Assembly: GCF_000331575.1 (NCBI RefSeq)
Contig: NZ_KB223527.1
Location: forward strand, 655,842 to 719,841
DNA length: 64,000 bases
Origin: Calidifontibacillus oryziterrae
GTDB lineage: Bacteria > Bacillota > Bacilli > Bacillales > Bacillaceae_J
Direction: 5' to 3'
Below, piece after piece: positions 38,855 through 48,814 of the stretch. Below the pieces are notes generated by a model. That model ran no database searches. It was not told the origin of the DNA and was given only the letters and a program-made list of their open reading frames with translations. Position 1 is the stretch's first letter; each line of letters starts with the position of its first letter. The translations under genes were made by a program, and so were the position numbers.

Positions 38855-39475
38855 TTACATCTCCCCTCCCTCCATAAAAACAACGACTTTATCCTTATCT
38901 AGCTGCCAAGCTTCAGCCAAAAAGACTTGCATATTATAATTGCTATTCTTATCAAACTTTACAATCGGCATTGACGTATCTATGTTGACTTCATTTATTG
39001 GTTGCATATTATCTATATCTTCAGTTCGGTCCTTCATATTAATTACAACATGTACAGCCCGAAGATCTTCTGTACTTAGTTGTTCTGTATCTTCATTAAA
39101 TTGAAGCTTCACTTCAGATAGTTCCATTCCATATTCATGCATGAATTCCTCCTCCACAACTGATTTCATCTGGACAGCCATTTGTTCTAAAATATATGCA
39201 CGTTGTAAGGCTTGTATTTCTTTTTTCTTATTTTCTATTAAATTTTCTCCAGCTTTTTTTTCTTGAAGCGTTAACGTCATCATATTAGCGAGTACTTCCT
39301 CCATATTAGAATCAAATAGTTTCATCATTGGACTTAAAATAATTACAATTAATAGTAAACTTATGACCATTTTTGTATATTTTTGAATACTCGAATTCGG
39401 TAATAACAAATCAATAACAATTGCCAATAGCACAAACAAAATAATATTCGTAATCCAGCTTGTAAGGATATCCAT
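38855..39475 (-). CDS. spoIIIAF: Stage III sporulation protein AF (SpoIIIAF)
   Basis: Two N-terminal transmembrane helices (about 5-24 and 34-52) and a C-terminal soluble domain of ring-building type. WITNIILFVLLAIVIDLLLP and the IQKYTKMVISLLLIVIILSP pattern are typical of SpoIIIAF. 206 aa. Confidence 0.94.
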   Translation of the reverse strand: MDILTSWITNIILFVLLAIVIDLLLPNSSIQKYTKMVISLLLIVIILSPMMKLFDSNMEEVLANMMTLTLQEKKAGENLIENKKKEIQALQRAYILEQMAVQMKSVVEEEFMHEYGMELSEVKLQFNEDTEQLSTEDLRAVHVVINMKDRTEDIDNMQPINEVNIDTSMPIVKFDKNSNYNMQVFLAEAWQLDKDKVVVFMEGGEM

Positions 39476-39479
39476 GATA

Positions 39480-40691
39480 TCACCTCAACATCATCGAAAT
39501 ATTGGCAGCTGACACAATAATCGTGATCGCTAGAAAAAACATTAACGACACGATTGCTAGTGCGGCAAATATATAAACAATGCTTTTGCTTATTACATCT
39601 AAACATTGAATGATTGGTCCACCACCAAGCGGCTGAAGGAGCGCAGCAACTGCCTTATAAATAAATGCCAAAACCAATACTTTAATAGCTGGAAAAACTG
39701 CCATGATTAGTAGAATTGCAACCCCTACTAAACCGATTGTATTTTTCAAAAGCACTGATGCACCTAAAACAGTATCGGCTGCATCTGTTAGTGTTCGTCC
39801 AAACACTGGTACAACATTATTCGTAACAAATTTAGCAGTCCGAATTGTAATTCCATCCGCAACCGATGCAGTCGTGCCCTGTACAGAAATAACCCCTAAA
39901 AAAATAGTTAAAAAGGTTCCTAGCATCCAAACTGCTATATTTTTTAACAGACCAGCTAATTGTGTAAGCTTATAGTGTTCTGTCAGTGTACTGACAATGC
40001 TTAAAATTGCAGATAAAAATAAAAGTGGAAGGGTTATTTTTTGAACAAGTAAGCCACTTGTATTCACAAGAAATATGATAATCGGATGAAAGAAGGCTAC
40101 GGATGCTAAATTCCCTATCGAAGCAATCAATCCTAATAGCAAAGGAACAAGTGCAATCATAAAGCTAATCATATTTTGAATTGCCGCTTCAACATATGTA
40201 AGAGCTAAATGAAAGCTATTTAGAGCAATCACAAGTAATACTATATAAACAATTGCGTAAGCAACCTTGCTAACTGTATGGTGTTCAAATGCCGTCTGAA
40301 TTGTCTGGAGTACAACACTGAAGATTGTAAGCATGATGAGTGTACCGAGGAGTTTACCGTTAGCCAGTAGCTCATATAAAATATATTTAATAAACCCTTT
40401 CAGCCACTCATGAATCGAAAACTGCTTGTCTCCTTTCACAAAATCAATAAATGAACCCTTTTGACTTTCAGGTAAAAACCCACCATATTCAGCAATTATT
40501 TCATCCCAAAAATGTTTGACCTCATTAATCCCGAGCTTCTCTAACTGATTATCTATCAAGCTTTTTTCAACATCTTGAGGGGAAGCTTGTACAAGTAAAG
40601 GTGAAAATACAAATAGTAAAGATATCGCAGCAATAAATAACAAATAATAAATCTTCAAGTTCACTAGTTTGATTAAGAGCAACTTATTCAC
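39480..40691 (-). CDS. spoIIIAE: Stage III sporulation protein AE (SpoIIIAE)
   Basis: Polytopic membrane component of the feeding-tube complex: cleavable signal (about 1-36, ending ASPQD), then seven to eight hydrophobic helices from residue 105. Motifs GTTASVADGITIRTAKFVTN and VPVFGRTLTDAADTVLGAS are conserved in the family. 403 aa. Confidence 0.95.
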   Translation of the reverse strand: MNKLLLIKLVNLKIYYLLFIAAISLLFVFSPLLVQASPQDVEKSLIDNQLEKLGINEVKHFWDEIIAEYGGFLPESQKGSFIDFVKGDKQFSIHEWLKGFIKYILYELLANGKLLGTLIMLTIFSVVLQTIQTAFEHHTVSKVAYAIVYIVLLVIALNSFHLALTYVEAAIQNMISFMIALVPLLLGLIASIGNLASVAFFHPIIIFLVNTSGLLVQKITLPLLFLSAILSIVSTLTEHYKLTQLAGLLKNIAVWMLGTFLTIFLGVISVQGTTASVADGITIRTAKFVTNNVVPVFGRTLTDAADTVLGASVLLKNTIGLVGVAILLIMAVFPAIKVLVLAFIYKAVAALLQPLGGGPIIQCLDVISKSIVYIFAALAIVSLMFFLAITIIVSAANISMMLR

Positions 40692-40710
40692 CCCTGCTTT
40701 ATAGTAGGTT

Positions 40711-41091
40711 TTAGGAAGGAATTAATGAAATAACGGTTTCAATAATTACAGTTAAAATCGGGATTGCCATTACAAGGATTAAAATTTTTCCTGCCATTTC
40801 AATTTTGGCAGCAATCGCCCCTTGCCCTGCATCCTTCGTTATTTGTGCACCAAACTCAGCGATATAGGCTATGCCAATAATTTTCAATATTGTTTCAAGG
40901 TACACCATATTTACATTAGCATTGATCGCAATTCTCTCAAGCATGCGAATAATTTCGTATATTTGCTCAACTAAAAACAGAAAGATGACAATACTCACAA
41001 AGATGACTAGCATGGAAGAGAATGCTGGCTTTTGTTCTTTTATAATTAACGCAAGAAAAGTTGCCGTCAGAGCGATCCCTACAATTTGCAA
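40711..41091 (-). CDS. spoIIIAD: Stage III sporulation protein AD (SpoIIIAD)
   Basis: Small polytopic membrane protein, 126 aa, with four helices and the conserved IGIAYIAEFGAQITKDAGQG. Sits between AC and AE as in all spoIIIA operons. Confidence 0.95.
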   Translation of the reverse strand: MQIVGIALTATFLALIIKEQKPAFSSMLVIFVSIVIFLFLVEQIYEIIRMLERIAINANVNMVYLETILKIIGIAYIAEFGAQITKDAGQGAIAAKIEMAGKILILVMAIPILTVIIETVISLIPS

Positions 41092-41124
41092 AATTTCAAT
41101 GATAGTCCCCCCCTATCCGCGAGC

Positions 41125-41328
41125 TTATTGAAAGAGAAACACCCCTTTTATTTTTGTAAACAAATCCTGGAGCTTTGTTACAACCATGAATAATATATAT
41201 ATAAACGCAACCAACGTTACCCAATGCGCAAAGTCCTCTTTTCCCATTTGCTTCAGAATCGTATGTAAAAAAGCAATAACGATCCCTATCCCTGCGATAT
41301 GAAAAATGATACTTGGGTTAAATTCCAT
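41125..41328 (-). CDS. spoIIIAC: Stage III sporulation protein AC (SpoIIIAC)
   Basis: 67-residue protein with two transmembrane helices and the conserved HTILKQMGKEDFAHWVTL. Gap of 33 bp to AD and 25 bp from AB. Confidence 0.94.
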   Translation of the reverse strand: MEFNPSIIFHIAGIGIVIAFLHTILKQMGKEDFAHWVTLVAFIYILFMVVTKLQDLFTKIKGVFLFQ

Positions 41329-41353
41329 CTACGTTTCCTCCTAAAACTGGACG

Positions 41354-41866
41354 TCACAGCAGTAAAATGACTATAAGTAAACCAGATAAAAATCCGAGAC
41401 TTTTTACCATCTTTTCGTAACGCTCTTGTTTTTCTCTTGCATCATTTTCTTCCCTTTCTAAATGTGTTAAAGCCAATCGTATGTGTTTTTGTTGGTGTTC
41501 ACGATCATGTTGACCTAGCGTTTCACCAAATTGCCGCAATACTTCATATTCACCTTGTCCAAATGCAGTCATTCCCCATATTTCATCAAGGCTTTCCGAC
41601 CAAGCATTACTAACCGATGTCTCCCCTTGATAAAGTCGTTTGGCAAAACGTTCAAAAAACCAAGCTAACGGTTTCTTTATTTGCTCTGAAACATGAAGAC
41701 TTGCTTCGCTCAATGGGGTGTGGCAGTACATGATCTCAGCCTCAAGCGATTGAAGTGCTACCTTAAGCTGCCTTAATTGTCTCGGGCGTTCCGTTAATTT
41801 TTTTGCTGCTTCAAAACCAGACCAAGTAGTGGCAAGAATTATTAATATTGCCCCAAGTAATTTCAT
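41354..41866 (-). CDS. spoIIIAB: Stage III sporulation protein AB (SpoIIIAB)
   Basis: 170 aa: hydrophobic segments at both ends (4-20 and 150-170) and a helical, type IV/II secretion GspF-like middle (ERPRQLRQLKVALQSLEAEI). The start overlaps the AA stop by 1 nt. Confidence 0.94.
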   Translation of the reverse strand: MKLLGAILIILATTWSGFEAAKKLTERPRQLRQLKVALQSLEAEIMYCHTPLSEASLHVSEQIKKPLAWFFERFAKRLYQGETSVSNAWSESLDEIWGMTAFGQGEYEVLRQFGETLGQHDREHQQKHIRLALTHLEREENDAREKQERYEKMVKSLGFLSGLLIVILLL

Positions 41867-42816
41867 TACTGAACCACACTCACTTTATCCGCTAGGTTAA
41901 GCCCATTTTCATCTAAAATCGCTGCAATTGTTCCCGGACCTCTTTTTCTTGAAAGTTCAATAATTCTAGTAAAAACGTGTAAGTTTAATAAAGGCTCTAA
42001 TGACGGACGATTATATAATTCCTTGATAGAGGAGCCGTGTGCTGTTACGAATACAGTCACTCCGGCGTGAATGGCCTCTAAAATGGCCTCTGTATCCTCC
42101 TTCCGCCCAATTTCATCAACGATTATGACATCTGGGCTCATGGAACGGATCAACATCATCATTCCTTCCGCCTTTGGGCAAGCATCTAACACATCAATTC
42201 TTGGACCAAAATCATGTTGCGGTACACCTTTTATACAACCTGCTATTTCAGAGCGTTCATCCACAATCGCAACCTTAACCGAAGGAATCTTCGGCTCCGC
42301 GTTACCCGTGCTCATTAATCTTGCAATATCCCTTAATAGCGTCGTTTTGCCAGTTTGAGGTGGACCTACTAAGATTGTATTCATCCATCGATTATCGTAA
42401 ATATAATGCAAAAGTGGGTCCGCTATACCAACTTTTTGCTTTGCTACACGTATATTAAATGATGAAACATCACGAATCGCCTTTACTTGTCCCTTTTCAG
42501 TAATCACCTTTCCTGCCAATCCGACACGATTGCCACCACGAATCGTTATATAGCCTCTGCGTAATTCCTCTTCAATTGCATAAATTGAATAATCACTTAA
42601 TTTATTTAATAGTTGAATACTATCTTCCTTTGTAACAATATAGTCATTTGGATAATAGGGTAATCCATCAATTATAATTTCTAATGGGCGGTCAATGCGT
42701 AGACGAATTTCTTCAATACTATGTTGAACAGATGGAACAATGTTGCGAATTGTTTTTTCAACTTGTTTAGGCAATATTTCAAGTATGGAATCAAAATTAT
42801 TCACTACCATTCTCAC
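41866..42816 (-). CDS. spoIIIAA: Stage III sporulation ATPase SpoIIIAA
   Basis: Secretion-type ATPase that is needed for forespore nurturing. Walker A GPPQTGKTTLLRDIARL near residue 145, Walker B DVIIVDEIGRKEDTEA, and VFVTAHGSS. 316 aa. First gene of the operon, expected to be SigE-controlled; I did not delimit the promoter in the 62-bp gap to yqhV. Confidence 0.96.
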   Translation of the reverse strand: MRMVVNNFDSILEILPKQVEKTIRNIVPSVQHSIEEIRLRIDRPLEIIIDGLPYYPNDYIVTKEDSIQLLNKLSDYSIYAIEEELRRGYITIRGGNRVGLAGKVITEKGQVKAIRDVSSFNIRVAKQKVGIADPLLHYIYDNRWMNTILVGPPQTGKTTLLRDIARLMSTGNAEPKIPSVKVAIVDERSEIAGCIKGVPQHDFGPRIDVLDACPKAEGMMMLIRSMSPDVIIVDEIGRKEDTEAILEAIHAGVTVFVTAHGSSIKELYNRPSLEPLLNLHVFTRIIELSRKRGPGTIAAILDENGLNLADKVSVVQ

Positions 42817-42878
42817 CCTCGTATGTAATCTACTACTTTCACTTTATGCACGCGCAGAGATTATATGACAACCTCTGA

Positions 42879-43175
42879 TTATTTATAAATCCCATATAAA
42901 ATTAAACCGACACCAAGACCAATATAGATCAATTTGCTATATGACAATTGATCGGCCAAACTAACGAGTCCAATCGTCATCGTCGTAATCAGAATAATTG
43001 GACCTACTATAGCCAATAACGCATTGACAGCAATTGCTTTTTTCACATCATTTAATAAAAGCATTGTTATTGCAGCTGATAGCTCAATTAATCCCGATAA
43101 TATTCTTAATCCCGCCATTGACATGACGGTAGTATCCACCATCCCTAACCAGCGTTTCAAAATACTTCCCCCCAT
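42879..43175 (-). CDS. yqhV: DUF2619 membrane protein YqhV
   Basis: 98 aa, three to four hydrophobic helices, with the start MGGSILKRWLGMVDTTVMSM. Matches YqhV by size and its place between efp and spoIIIAA. Function unknown; likely transcribed with the sporulation genes. Confidence 0.88.
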   Translation of the reverse strand: MGGSILKRWLGMVDTTVMSMAGLRILSGLIELSAAITMLLLNDVKKAIAVNALLAIVGPIILITTMTIGLVSLADQLSYSKLIYIGLGVGLILYGIYK

Positions 43176-43230
43176 TTGTCCATTTGCTTAAAATGTATGA
43201 CAAGGAAGTTAATTTAGACTAAAAAGGGAA

Positions 43231-43314
43231 AGAAAAAAGCGGGCTCGATATACCATGTCAAAGGGATGATTGCTTTGCAATCACTACTTTTGACAGGTAA
43301 TAACGAACCCGCTT
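43231..43314 (-). terminator. Long hairpin terminator after efp
   Basis: Minus strand: AAGCGGGTTCG pairs with CGAGCCCGCTT, inner TGTCAAAAG with CTTTGACA, and TGATTGC with GCAATCA around an AAA loop, making an almost continuous 78-nt hairpin followed by TTTTTTCTTT. Longer than usual for an intrinsic terminator. Confidence 0.85.
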
Positions 43315-43329
43315 CATATCATTTTTCAT

Positions 43330-43887
43330 TTAAGCTCTTGATACATATTTTGCTTCAGCTGTATTAATAACTAAAACATCACCTTCGTTTACAAACATTG
43401 GAACTTGAACTTGTAAACCTGTTTCTAAAACCGCATTCTTCGTAACGTTAGATGCAGTGTCACCCTTGACACCTGGTTCAGTTTCAATCACTTTTAATTC
43501 AACAGTATTTGGAAGTTCTACTCCAAGTGTTTCACCTTGGAATGACATAATATGCACTTCCATATTTTCTTTCAAAAACTTAAGCTCATATTCAATTTGG
43601 GCTGATGTTAATTCAATTTGCTCATAAGATTCATTATCCATAAATGTATGAACATCACCACTAGCATATAAGTATTGCATTCTACGATTTTCAATACGTG
43701 CTTTCGCTACCTTTTCACCTGCTCGAAAAGTCTTTTCTTGTACTGCTCCTGTACGTAGATTTCGTAATTTTGAACGAACAAAAGCCGCTCCTTTACCTGG
43801 TTTTACATGTTGGAATTCAATAACTTGCCATATTCCCCCATCCACTTCAATCGTTAATCCAGTTTTAAAGTCATTAACTGAAATCAT
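43330..43887 (-). CDS. efp: Translation elongation factor P
   Basis: Relieves ribosome stalling at polyproline. KOW-like domain 1 with the modified Lys in PGKGAAFV (about residue 32), then two OB domains with terminal [17 protein letters not shown]. 185 aa. 56 bp after yqhT. Confidence 0.97.
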   Translation of the reverse strand: MISVNDFKTGLTIEVDGGIWQVIEFQHVKPGKGAAFVRSKLRNLRTGAVQEKTFRAGEKVAKARIENRRMQYLYASGDVHTFMDNESYEQIELTSAQIEYELKFLKENMEVHIMSFQGETLGVELPNTVELKVIETEPGVKGDTASNVTKNAVLETGLQVQVPMFVNEGDVLVINTAEAKYVSRA

Positions 43888-43943
43888 TAAAAATCCTCCT
43901 AAATTTTATGTATTTAATAAAACCTACTTCATAACAAATATCA

Positions 43944-45005
43944 TTATACAATTACTAATTCCTTAGTAGAATGAGTTAATGCTTCGTTACCGTCTTTTGT
44001 AATTACAACATCATCTTCAATTCGAACCCCGCCTAATCCTTGTATATAAATCCCAGGTTCAATAGTTACAACCATTCCGGGCTGCATAATTGTAGTTGAT
44101 CTCATTGATAACGTAGGCCCTTCATGAATATCTAAACCGATACCATGACCAGTAGAATGTCCAAAATACTGACCAAAGCCTTGATCAGCTATATAATCTC
44201 TTGTTAATGCATCCGCTTCTTTCCCCGTGATTCCTGGCTTAATCCCTTTCATACCACGGATTTGGGCTTCAAGAACAACATCATAAATCGTCTTAAGTTT
44301 GTCGTTAGGTTCCCCTATAGCTATTGTTCTAGTTATATCAGAACAATAGCCTTGATAATAGGCACCAAAGTCGAGTGTTACAAATTCTCCTTCGTTTATT
44401 ACCTTATCGGATGCTACACCATGTGGCAACGCAGAACGATGTCCTGATGCTACGATCGTATCAAATGAAGTGGATGTTGCACCTTGTCTTCTCATAAAAA
44501 ACTCTAATTCATTGGCAACCTCTAGTTCTGTTAAGCCTGGTCTAATGTATTGAATGATGTGACTAAAGGCTAAATCAGCAATTTTTGCAGCTTCCTTTAT
44601 TATCTGGATCTCTTCATACGTTTTAATTAACCTAAGCTTTTCAACAAGACCAGAAACAGGAATTAGATTTACAGGAAATGTTTTTTCATATAGTCTATAA
44701 GCTCCGAATGTTACTTGATCCTGTTCAAATCCTAATTTTTTTATTCCTAATTCGTTCAGTTGTCGGGCAATTTCATCATGAATGAGGCCTTTATGTTGGA
44801 CAATATCAAAGTTTTTAACCTGGGAATGGGCCTGTTCAACATAGCGAAAATCTGTAATAAACTTTGCCCCTCTTAATGAAATGACGGCAACGCCGGCAGT
44901 ACCAGTAAAACCAGTCAAATAACGTCTGTTTTTATCACTTGTAATTAATAATCCATCTATCTCATATTCATTAAACTGATCGCGAACACGATTAAGACGG
45001 TCCAT
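43944..45005 (-). CDS. yqhT: Xaa-Pro aminopeptidase/dipeptidase family M24B (YqhT)
   Basis: Metallopeptidase of the pita-bread fold. Metal ligands appear in LDFGAYYQGYCSDITRT, GHSTGHGIGLDIHEGP, TIEPGIYI and GVRIEDDVVI. N-terminal creatinase-like domain (1-125). 353 aa. Efp's neighbour in Bacillus; both deal with proline-containing peptides, though a functional link is inference. Confidence 0.93.
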   Translation of the reverse strand: MDRLNRVRDQFNEYEIDGLLITSDKNRRYLTGFTGTAGVAVISLRGAKFITDFRYVEQAHSQVKNFDIVQHKGLIHDEIARQLNELGIKKLGFEQDQVTFGAYRLYEKTFPVNLIPVSGLVEKLRLIKTYEEIQIIKEAAKIADLAFSHIIQYIRPGLTELEVANELEFFMRRQGATSTSFDTIVASGHRSALPHGVASDKVINEGEFVTLDFGAYYQGYCSDITRTIAIGEPNDKLKTIYDVVLEAQIRGMKGIKPGITGKEADALTRDYIADQGFGQYFGHSTGHGIGLDIHEGPTLSMRSTTIMQPGMVVTIEPGIYIQGLGGVRIEDDVVITKDGNEALTHSTKELVIV

Positions 45006-45047
45006 GATCTACACCCTCTCATTATCCGTCGTTATTTTATAGAAACT

Positions 45048-45485
45048 TTACGATTGAAATCGTTCCTTAAATGCAATTACCGCAAGCTTATAACCCGTTA
45101 CCCCTAAACCGACAATTTGTCCTTCACAAACTGGTGCTATCACCGAAGTATGACGAAACTCTTCGCGCTTATGTACGTTTGAAATATGGACTTCAATAAC
45201 AGGAACATTGCCACTTGCTATTGCATCGCGAATCGCGTAACTATAATGTGTAAATGCACCAGGATTCATAATAATTCCAGCAAACTCATTTTGGGCATCA
45301 TGGATGGTATCAATAATACTACCTTCATGATTTGATTGAAAACAAGTTACTGTAAAATCGTGTTGTGCAGCAAATTCAACGATTTGTTTCTCTAACTGTT
45401 GTAGGGTTGTTTGTCCGTATACACCGGGTTCTCGAATGCCTAGACGGTTAAGATTAGGGCCATTAATGAGGAGAATCTTTTTCAC
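45048..45485 (-). CDS. aroQ: 3-dehydroquinate dehydratase, type II
   Basis: Shikimate pathway dehydration of 3-dehydroquinate. Catalytic Tyr in PNLNRLGIREPGVYG, NPGAFTHYSYAIRDA, and the His motif VIEVHISNVHKREEFRH. 145 aa, type II size. Equivalent of B. subtilis yqhS. Confidence 0.96.
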   Translation of the reverse strand: MKKILLINGPNLNRLGIREPGVYGQTTLQQLEKQIVEFAAQHDFTVTCFQSNHEGSIIDTIHDAQNEFAGIIMNPGAFTHYSYAIRDAIASGNVPVIEVHISNVHKREEFRHTSVIAPVCEGQIVGLGVTGYKLAVIAFKERFQS

Positions 45486-45564
45486 TTTTAAAACCCCTTT
45501 ACCATTAAATGATGTTATGTAGAACCCCTACATTTTACCATAGCTCATCCTCATTGAATAGATT

Positions 45565-46059
45565 TTATGCTTTTTTCGTTTGTTCAGCATCATAAGAAAT
45601 TGAATATCCAACAAAAACACCGAAAAGAACATATAGGCAAACGGTTGTAATAATCGTGTTACGGTTAAATTCCTTAACTTCCTCCAAATTTGGGAAAATC
45701 GGATTTAGCAAATAAAATACAAAGATCCATAGCACTATTCCATATACGATACTTGGCCATAGCTTTAAAATGTTTCGAAAAACAGCGTTATATAAAATCG
45801 CTGCCCCTATCGATACAATCCCAATTGCTACTATACCTAGCAAATGACCCGCTGTATCATTTTTCCATTCACCAAATGCCCATGGTTGTAATATCAAAGC
45901 AGGTCCCATTTCTGTAAAATTAAAATAGTAAGCAATATATCCGATAAAGCTCCAAAATACGCCACCAACAAACCCCGTAATAATGACCTTTGTCATATGA
46001 GATAATTCTTCATTTTTGCTATTTTGTTCAAGATTATCGTTCTTCTTATCCGCTTCCAT
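45565..46059 (-). CDS. yqhR: Conserved membrane protein YqhR
   Basis: 164 aa, four transmembrane helices (about 25-47, 70-92, 98-118, 125-145) behind a charged N-terminus. Matches the YqhR family by position between yqhQ and aroQ. GGAGGTG before ATG. Function unknown. Confidence 0.88.
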   Translation of the reverse strand: MEADKKNDNLEQNSKNEELSHMTKVIITGFVGGVFWSFIGYIAYYFNFTEMGPALILQPWAFGEWKNDTAGHLLGIVAIGIVSIGAAILYNAVFRNILKLWPSIVYGIVLWIFVFYLLNPIFPNLEEVKEFNRNTIITTVCLYVLFGVFVGYSISYDAEQTKKA

Positions 46060-46316
46060 AAAAACACCTCCAATATTATTATGTCCGTATGAATTTTAAA
46101 CATGAGTAGGATCATTAAGCGAAAGAAATAAAATGATAGTCGCCATGATAGTCGCCATATAAAAAAAGAAATATCGCAAATTTTTCTTTGTTATTTTTTA
46201 CCACTACAAAGGACATACTAATTATTGCATTAACCTAGAGGTTTAAAACCTTTTCTTGTAGAATATATATATATTAAAATTATTTTTAAATACTCGTAGG
46301 TTGGTGAAACACACAA

Positions 46317-47261
46317 ATGTCAGAAAAAACACAGGCTTATGGTGGCCAGGCTGTTATTGAAGGTGTTATGTTTGCTGGAAAGCATACATCTGTTACAGCA
46401 ATCAGAAGAAACGATCACTCTATTGAATATTTTCAAGTTGAAAAAGAAACTCGACCAATATTAGCAAAGCTTAAAAAAATTCCATTTTTGCGTGGTATTG
46501 TTGCCATAATCGAAGCTAGTGCAAACGGATCCAAACATTTAAATTTTTCAAGTGAACGCTATGATATTGATCCGAAGGATGACCTAGCTATTCAAGAAAA
46601 CAAGAAAGAATCAAAGCTAACGCTAATTTTTGGTGTTGCTGCGATTGGTATTATTTCCTTCCTATTTGGGAAATTTATTTTCACATTAACTCCGGCTTTT
46701 CTAGCTGAATTATTTCGACCGATATTCCCTGGTCACGTGGCTCAAAATTTAATTGAAGGTTTTATTAAGTTTTTACTGCTCCTATCTTATATTTATTTTG
46801 TATCATTGACACCGTTAATTAAACGTGTCTTCCAGTATCACGGAGCAGAGCATAAGGTTATTAATACTTTTGAAAGTGGTAAACCATTAACAGTAGAAAA
46901 TGTCCAAGCACATTCACGATTACATTATCGTTGTGGTTCGAGCTTTATGTTATTCACGGTAATAGTAGGGGTTTTTGTTTATATGTTAGTACCAACTGAG
47001 CCACTATGGGTAAGGGTAGTGAATCGTTTAGCTTTACTGCCTATCGTATTGGGAGTATCCTTTGAAGTTCTTCAGGTTACGAATAAAGTAAGAGAAATTC
47101 CGGGCTTACGTTATTTAGGTTATCCAGGTCTTTGGCTTCAATTATTAACGACAAAAGAACCTACTGATGACCAAGTGGAAGTATCAATAGCATCATTTAC
47201 AAGAATGCTTGAATATGATAAAGAAATAGCTGAAACAAAAATAGCAGAAAATATTGTGTAA
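46317..47261 (+). CDS. yqhQ: DUF1385 membrane protein YqhQ
   Basis: 314 aa. N-terminal YGGQAVIEGVMFAGKH is diagnostic of DUF1385; four helices follow (about 98-122, 145-165, 215-235, 245-262) and the motif YHGAEHKVINTFESG. Divergent from yqhR, with GGTTGGTGAAA upstream. Followed by yqhP. Biochemical role unknown to me. Confidence 0.93.
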   Translation: MSEKTQAYGGQAVIEGVMFAGKHTSVTAIRRNDHSIEYFQVEKETRPILAKLKKIPFLRGIVAIIEASANGSKHLNFSSERYDIDPKDDLAIQENKKESKLTLIFGVAAIGIISFLFGKFIFTLTPAFLAELFRPIFPGHVAQNLIEGFIKFLLLLSYIYFVSLTPLIKRVFQYHGAEHKVINTFESGKPLTVENVQAHSRLHYRCGSSFMLFTVIVGVFVYMLVPTEPLWVRVVNRLALLPIVLGVSFEVLQVTNKVREIPGLRYLGYPGLWLQLLTTKEPTDDQVEVSIASFTRMLEYDKEIAETKIAENIV

Positions 47262-47292
47262 GGTAAGAAAATTCACAAGGGAGGTGGGCCTC

Positions 47293-47700
47293 TTGTTTCG
47301 CCGATCATCTATTCACCCAATTATTTTATTACTAATTGGTTTGGCAGGATTTGGATTGCTATATCGTCTCGTAATGAATCCGCTAGCCTTAATCGGAGAA
47401 ATTTTGATCGCAGCTGTTATTGTTGGAGTAATCTATATGATCTATAAATTAATTATCCAAAAAAAGGTTGGTCCTGGATTTGGTCAAACAAATGCTAAGT
47501 ATCGGAAAGCAGCTCAACAATCAAAAAGAAAATATAGTGATCCTTCTAACCAGCTTACTAAAGTAAGAGGTTTATCACAAAAAACTCCGATTATCAAAAA
47601 ATCAATACGATCCAATCAACCTAGTAAAAGAAGAAGAGATCACAATTTAACAGTAATCGAAGGAAAAAAGAACAAGAAAAAGAATCGAGCCTTCTTTTGA
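47293..47700 (+). CDS. yqhP: SA1362/YqhP family membrane protein
   Basis: 135 aa if started at TTG 47293 (LFRRSSIHPII), which has AAGGGAGGTGG 5 nt upstream; the open frame reaches back to 47254, overlapping yqhQ, but without a Shine-Dalgarno. Two transmembrane helices (about 8-25 and 32-52), then a highly basic tail rich in Lys and Arg, likely cytosolic. Pairs with yqhQ as in B. subtilis. Function unknown. Confidence 0.85.
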   Translation: MFRRSSIHPIILLLIGLAGFGLLYRLVMNPLALIGEILIAAVIVGVIYMIYKLIIQKKVGPGFGQTNAKYRKAAQQSKRKYSDPSNQLTKVRGLSQKTPIIKKSIRSNQPSKRRRDHNLTVIEGKKNKKKNRAFF

Positions 47701-47718
47701 ATGCTTGATTCTTTTTTC
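47676..47718. terminator. Bidirectional terminator between yqhP and yqhO
   Basis: Imperfect stem AAAAAGAATCGAGC / GCTTGATTCTTTTTT; T-tract on both strands; overlaps the yqhP stop. Confidence 0.8.
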
Positions 47719-47731
47719 ATTCATTTATTTT

Positions 47732-48613
47732 TTAATTGTTAACGAACCTTTGAATAAATTCCTCTGCTTTTTTTCTTCCTTCTTGTATTAGTAGTTCTTT
47801 TTCTTTACTCGAAATATTAAATTCAGTTGCTTTTATTGTTTGAACAGGAATAAAGATTATTTGATCCGCAATTTGTTTGGAAATATACCGACTATCATGA
47901 GCTACAAGCATGGTTTCAACTAGTGCAGGAAGCATGTCGATGGCGTTATTTATTATATTAGGAGGAATATTTTCTAGCTTGGGACTAAGCTTAAAGCCAA
48001 TTGTAGGTCTTACTTTTTCCTTATTAAAAAGCCAAATTGGAAAATTGCTTAGTAACGCACCATCAACAACTATAGACCTTACACCAAGACGGTCATAAAT
48101 TTTTATCGGTTCAAAAAAATAGGGAATGCCCGCACTCATCCGTACAGCTTTTGCAATTGAAAAGGTTTTTGGATTTATGCCATATCCTTGTAAATCATCA
48201 GGTAAAATGATCATTTTCCCCCTGGTTAAATCGGATGCGATAATTTTGAGTGCGCCTTCTTCTAAATCACCAAACGTTTCTATACCTCTTTTCTTTAATA
48301 AATTTCTCATCCATTTTTCAAGGGAATCCCCCTTATATCTTCCAAGTCGCCAATAAAAGCTTAACCAGTGAATAAAAGGAATAGGTATCCGGGCTTTTCG
48401 TCGATCTAAAAAGTCTTTAAAGTTAACGTTTCGTAGCACCTCACTTAATTCCTTTGCGTTATACCCCGCAGAAAGCAAAGCTCCAATAATTGCACCCCCA
48501 CTAGTTCCAGCAATATTTTTAAACGAATAACCTTCCTTCTCCATTACTTCTACGGCACCAAGAAAGGCAATTGCTTTCATCCCACCTCCAGAAAAAACAG
48601 CATCTATTTCCAT
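47732..48613 (-). CDS. yqhO: Patatin-like phospholipase YqhO
   Basis: Serine-Asp lipid acyl hydrolase of the patatin/RssA family. Oxyanion hole SGGGMKAIAFLGAVE, nucleophile GTSGGAIIGALLS, and catalytic Asp in VVDGALLSNFP. GGAGG sets the start at ATG 48611-48613 (MEIDAVFSGGG); 293 aa. Natural substrate unknown. Confidence 0.93.
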   Translation of the reverse strand: MEIDAVFSGGGMKAIAFLGAVEVMEKEGYSFKNIAGTSGGAIIGALLSAGYNAKELSEVLRNVNFKDFLDRRKARIPIPFIHWLSFYWRLGRYKGDSLEKWMRNLLKKRGIETFGDLEEGALKIIASDLTRGKMIILPDDLQGYGINPKTFSIAKAVRMSAGIPYFFEPIKIYDRLGVRSIVVDGALLSNFPIWLFNKEKVRPTIGFKLSPKLENIPPNIINNAIDMLPALVETMLVAHDSRYISKQIADQIIFIPVQTIKATEFNISSKEKELLIQEGRKKAEEFIQRFVNN

Positions 48614-48814
48614 ACTTAGTTCCTCCTTCATTCAAGATGAAAGTACGATTGTATGAACGTTTCACTTTATCTTAAGCATAATGGTGGAAAAATAGAACTT
48701 TAAGGATATTTTTGTGATAATATATATAGTAGGAATAGACAATTAATGGAATAGAGCAATCCGGTCATTTCAATATTAATAACCTTTTCTCGGTATTATT
48801 GGAGGGATTTTGTT

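Noticed and set aside
47254..47292. Upstream extension of yqhP (MCKVRKFTREVG)
   Set aside because: It overlaps yqhQ and lacks a ribosome binding site, while AAGGGAGGTGG stands just before the TTG at 47293.
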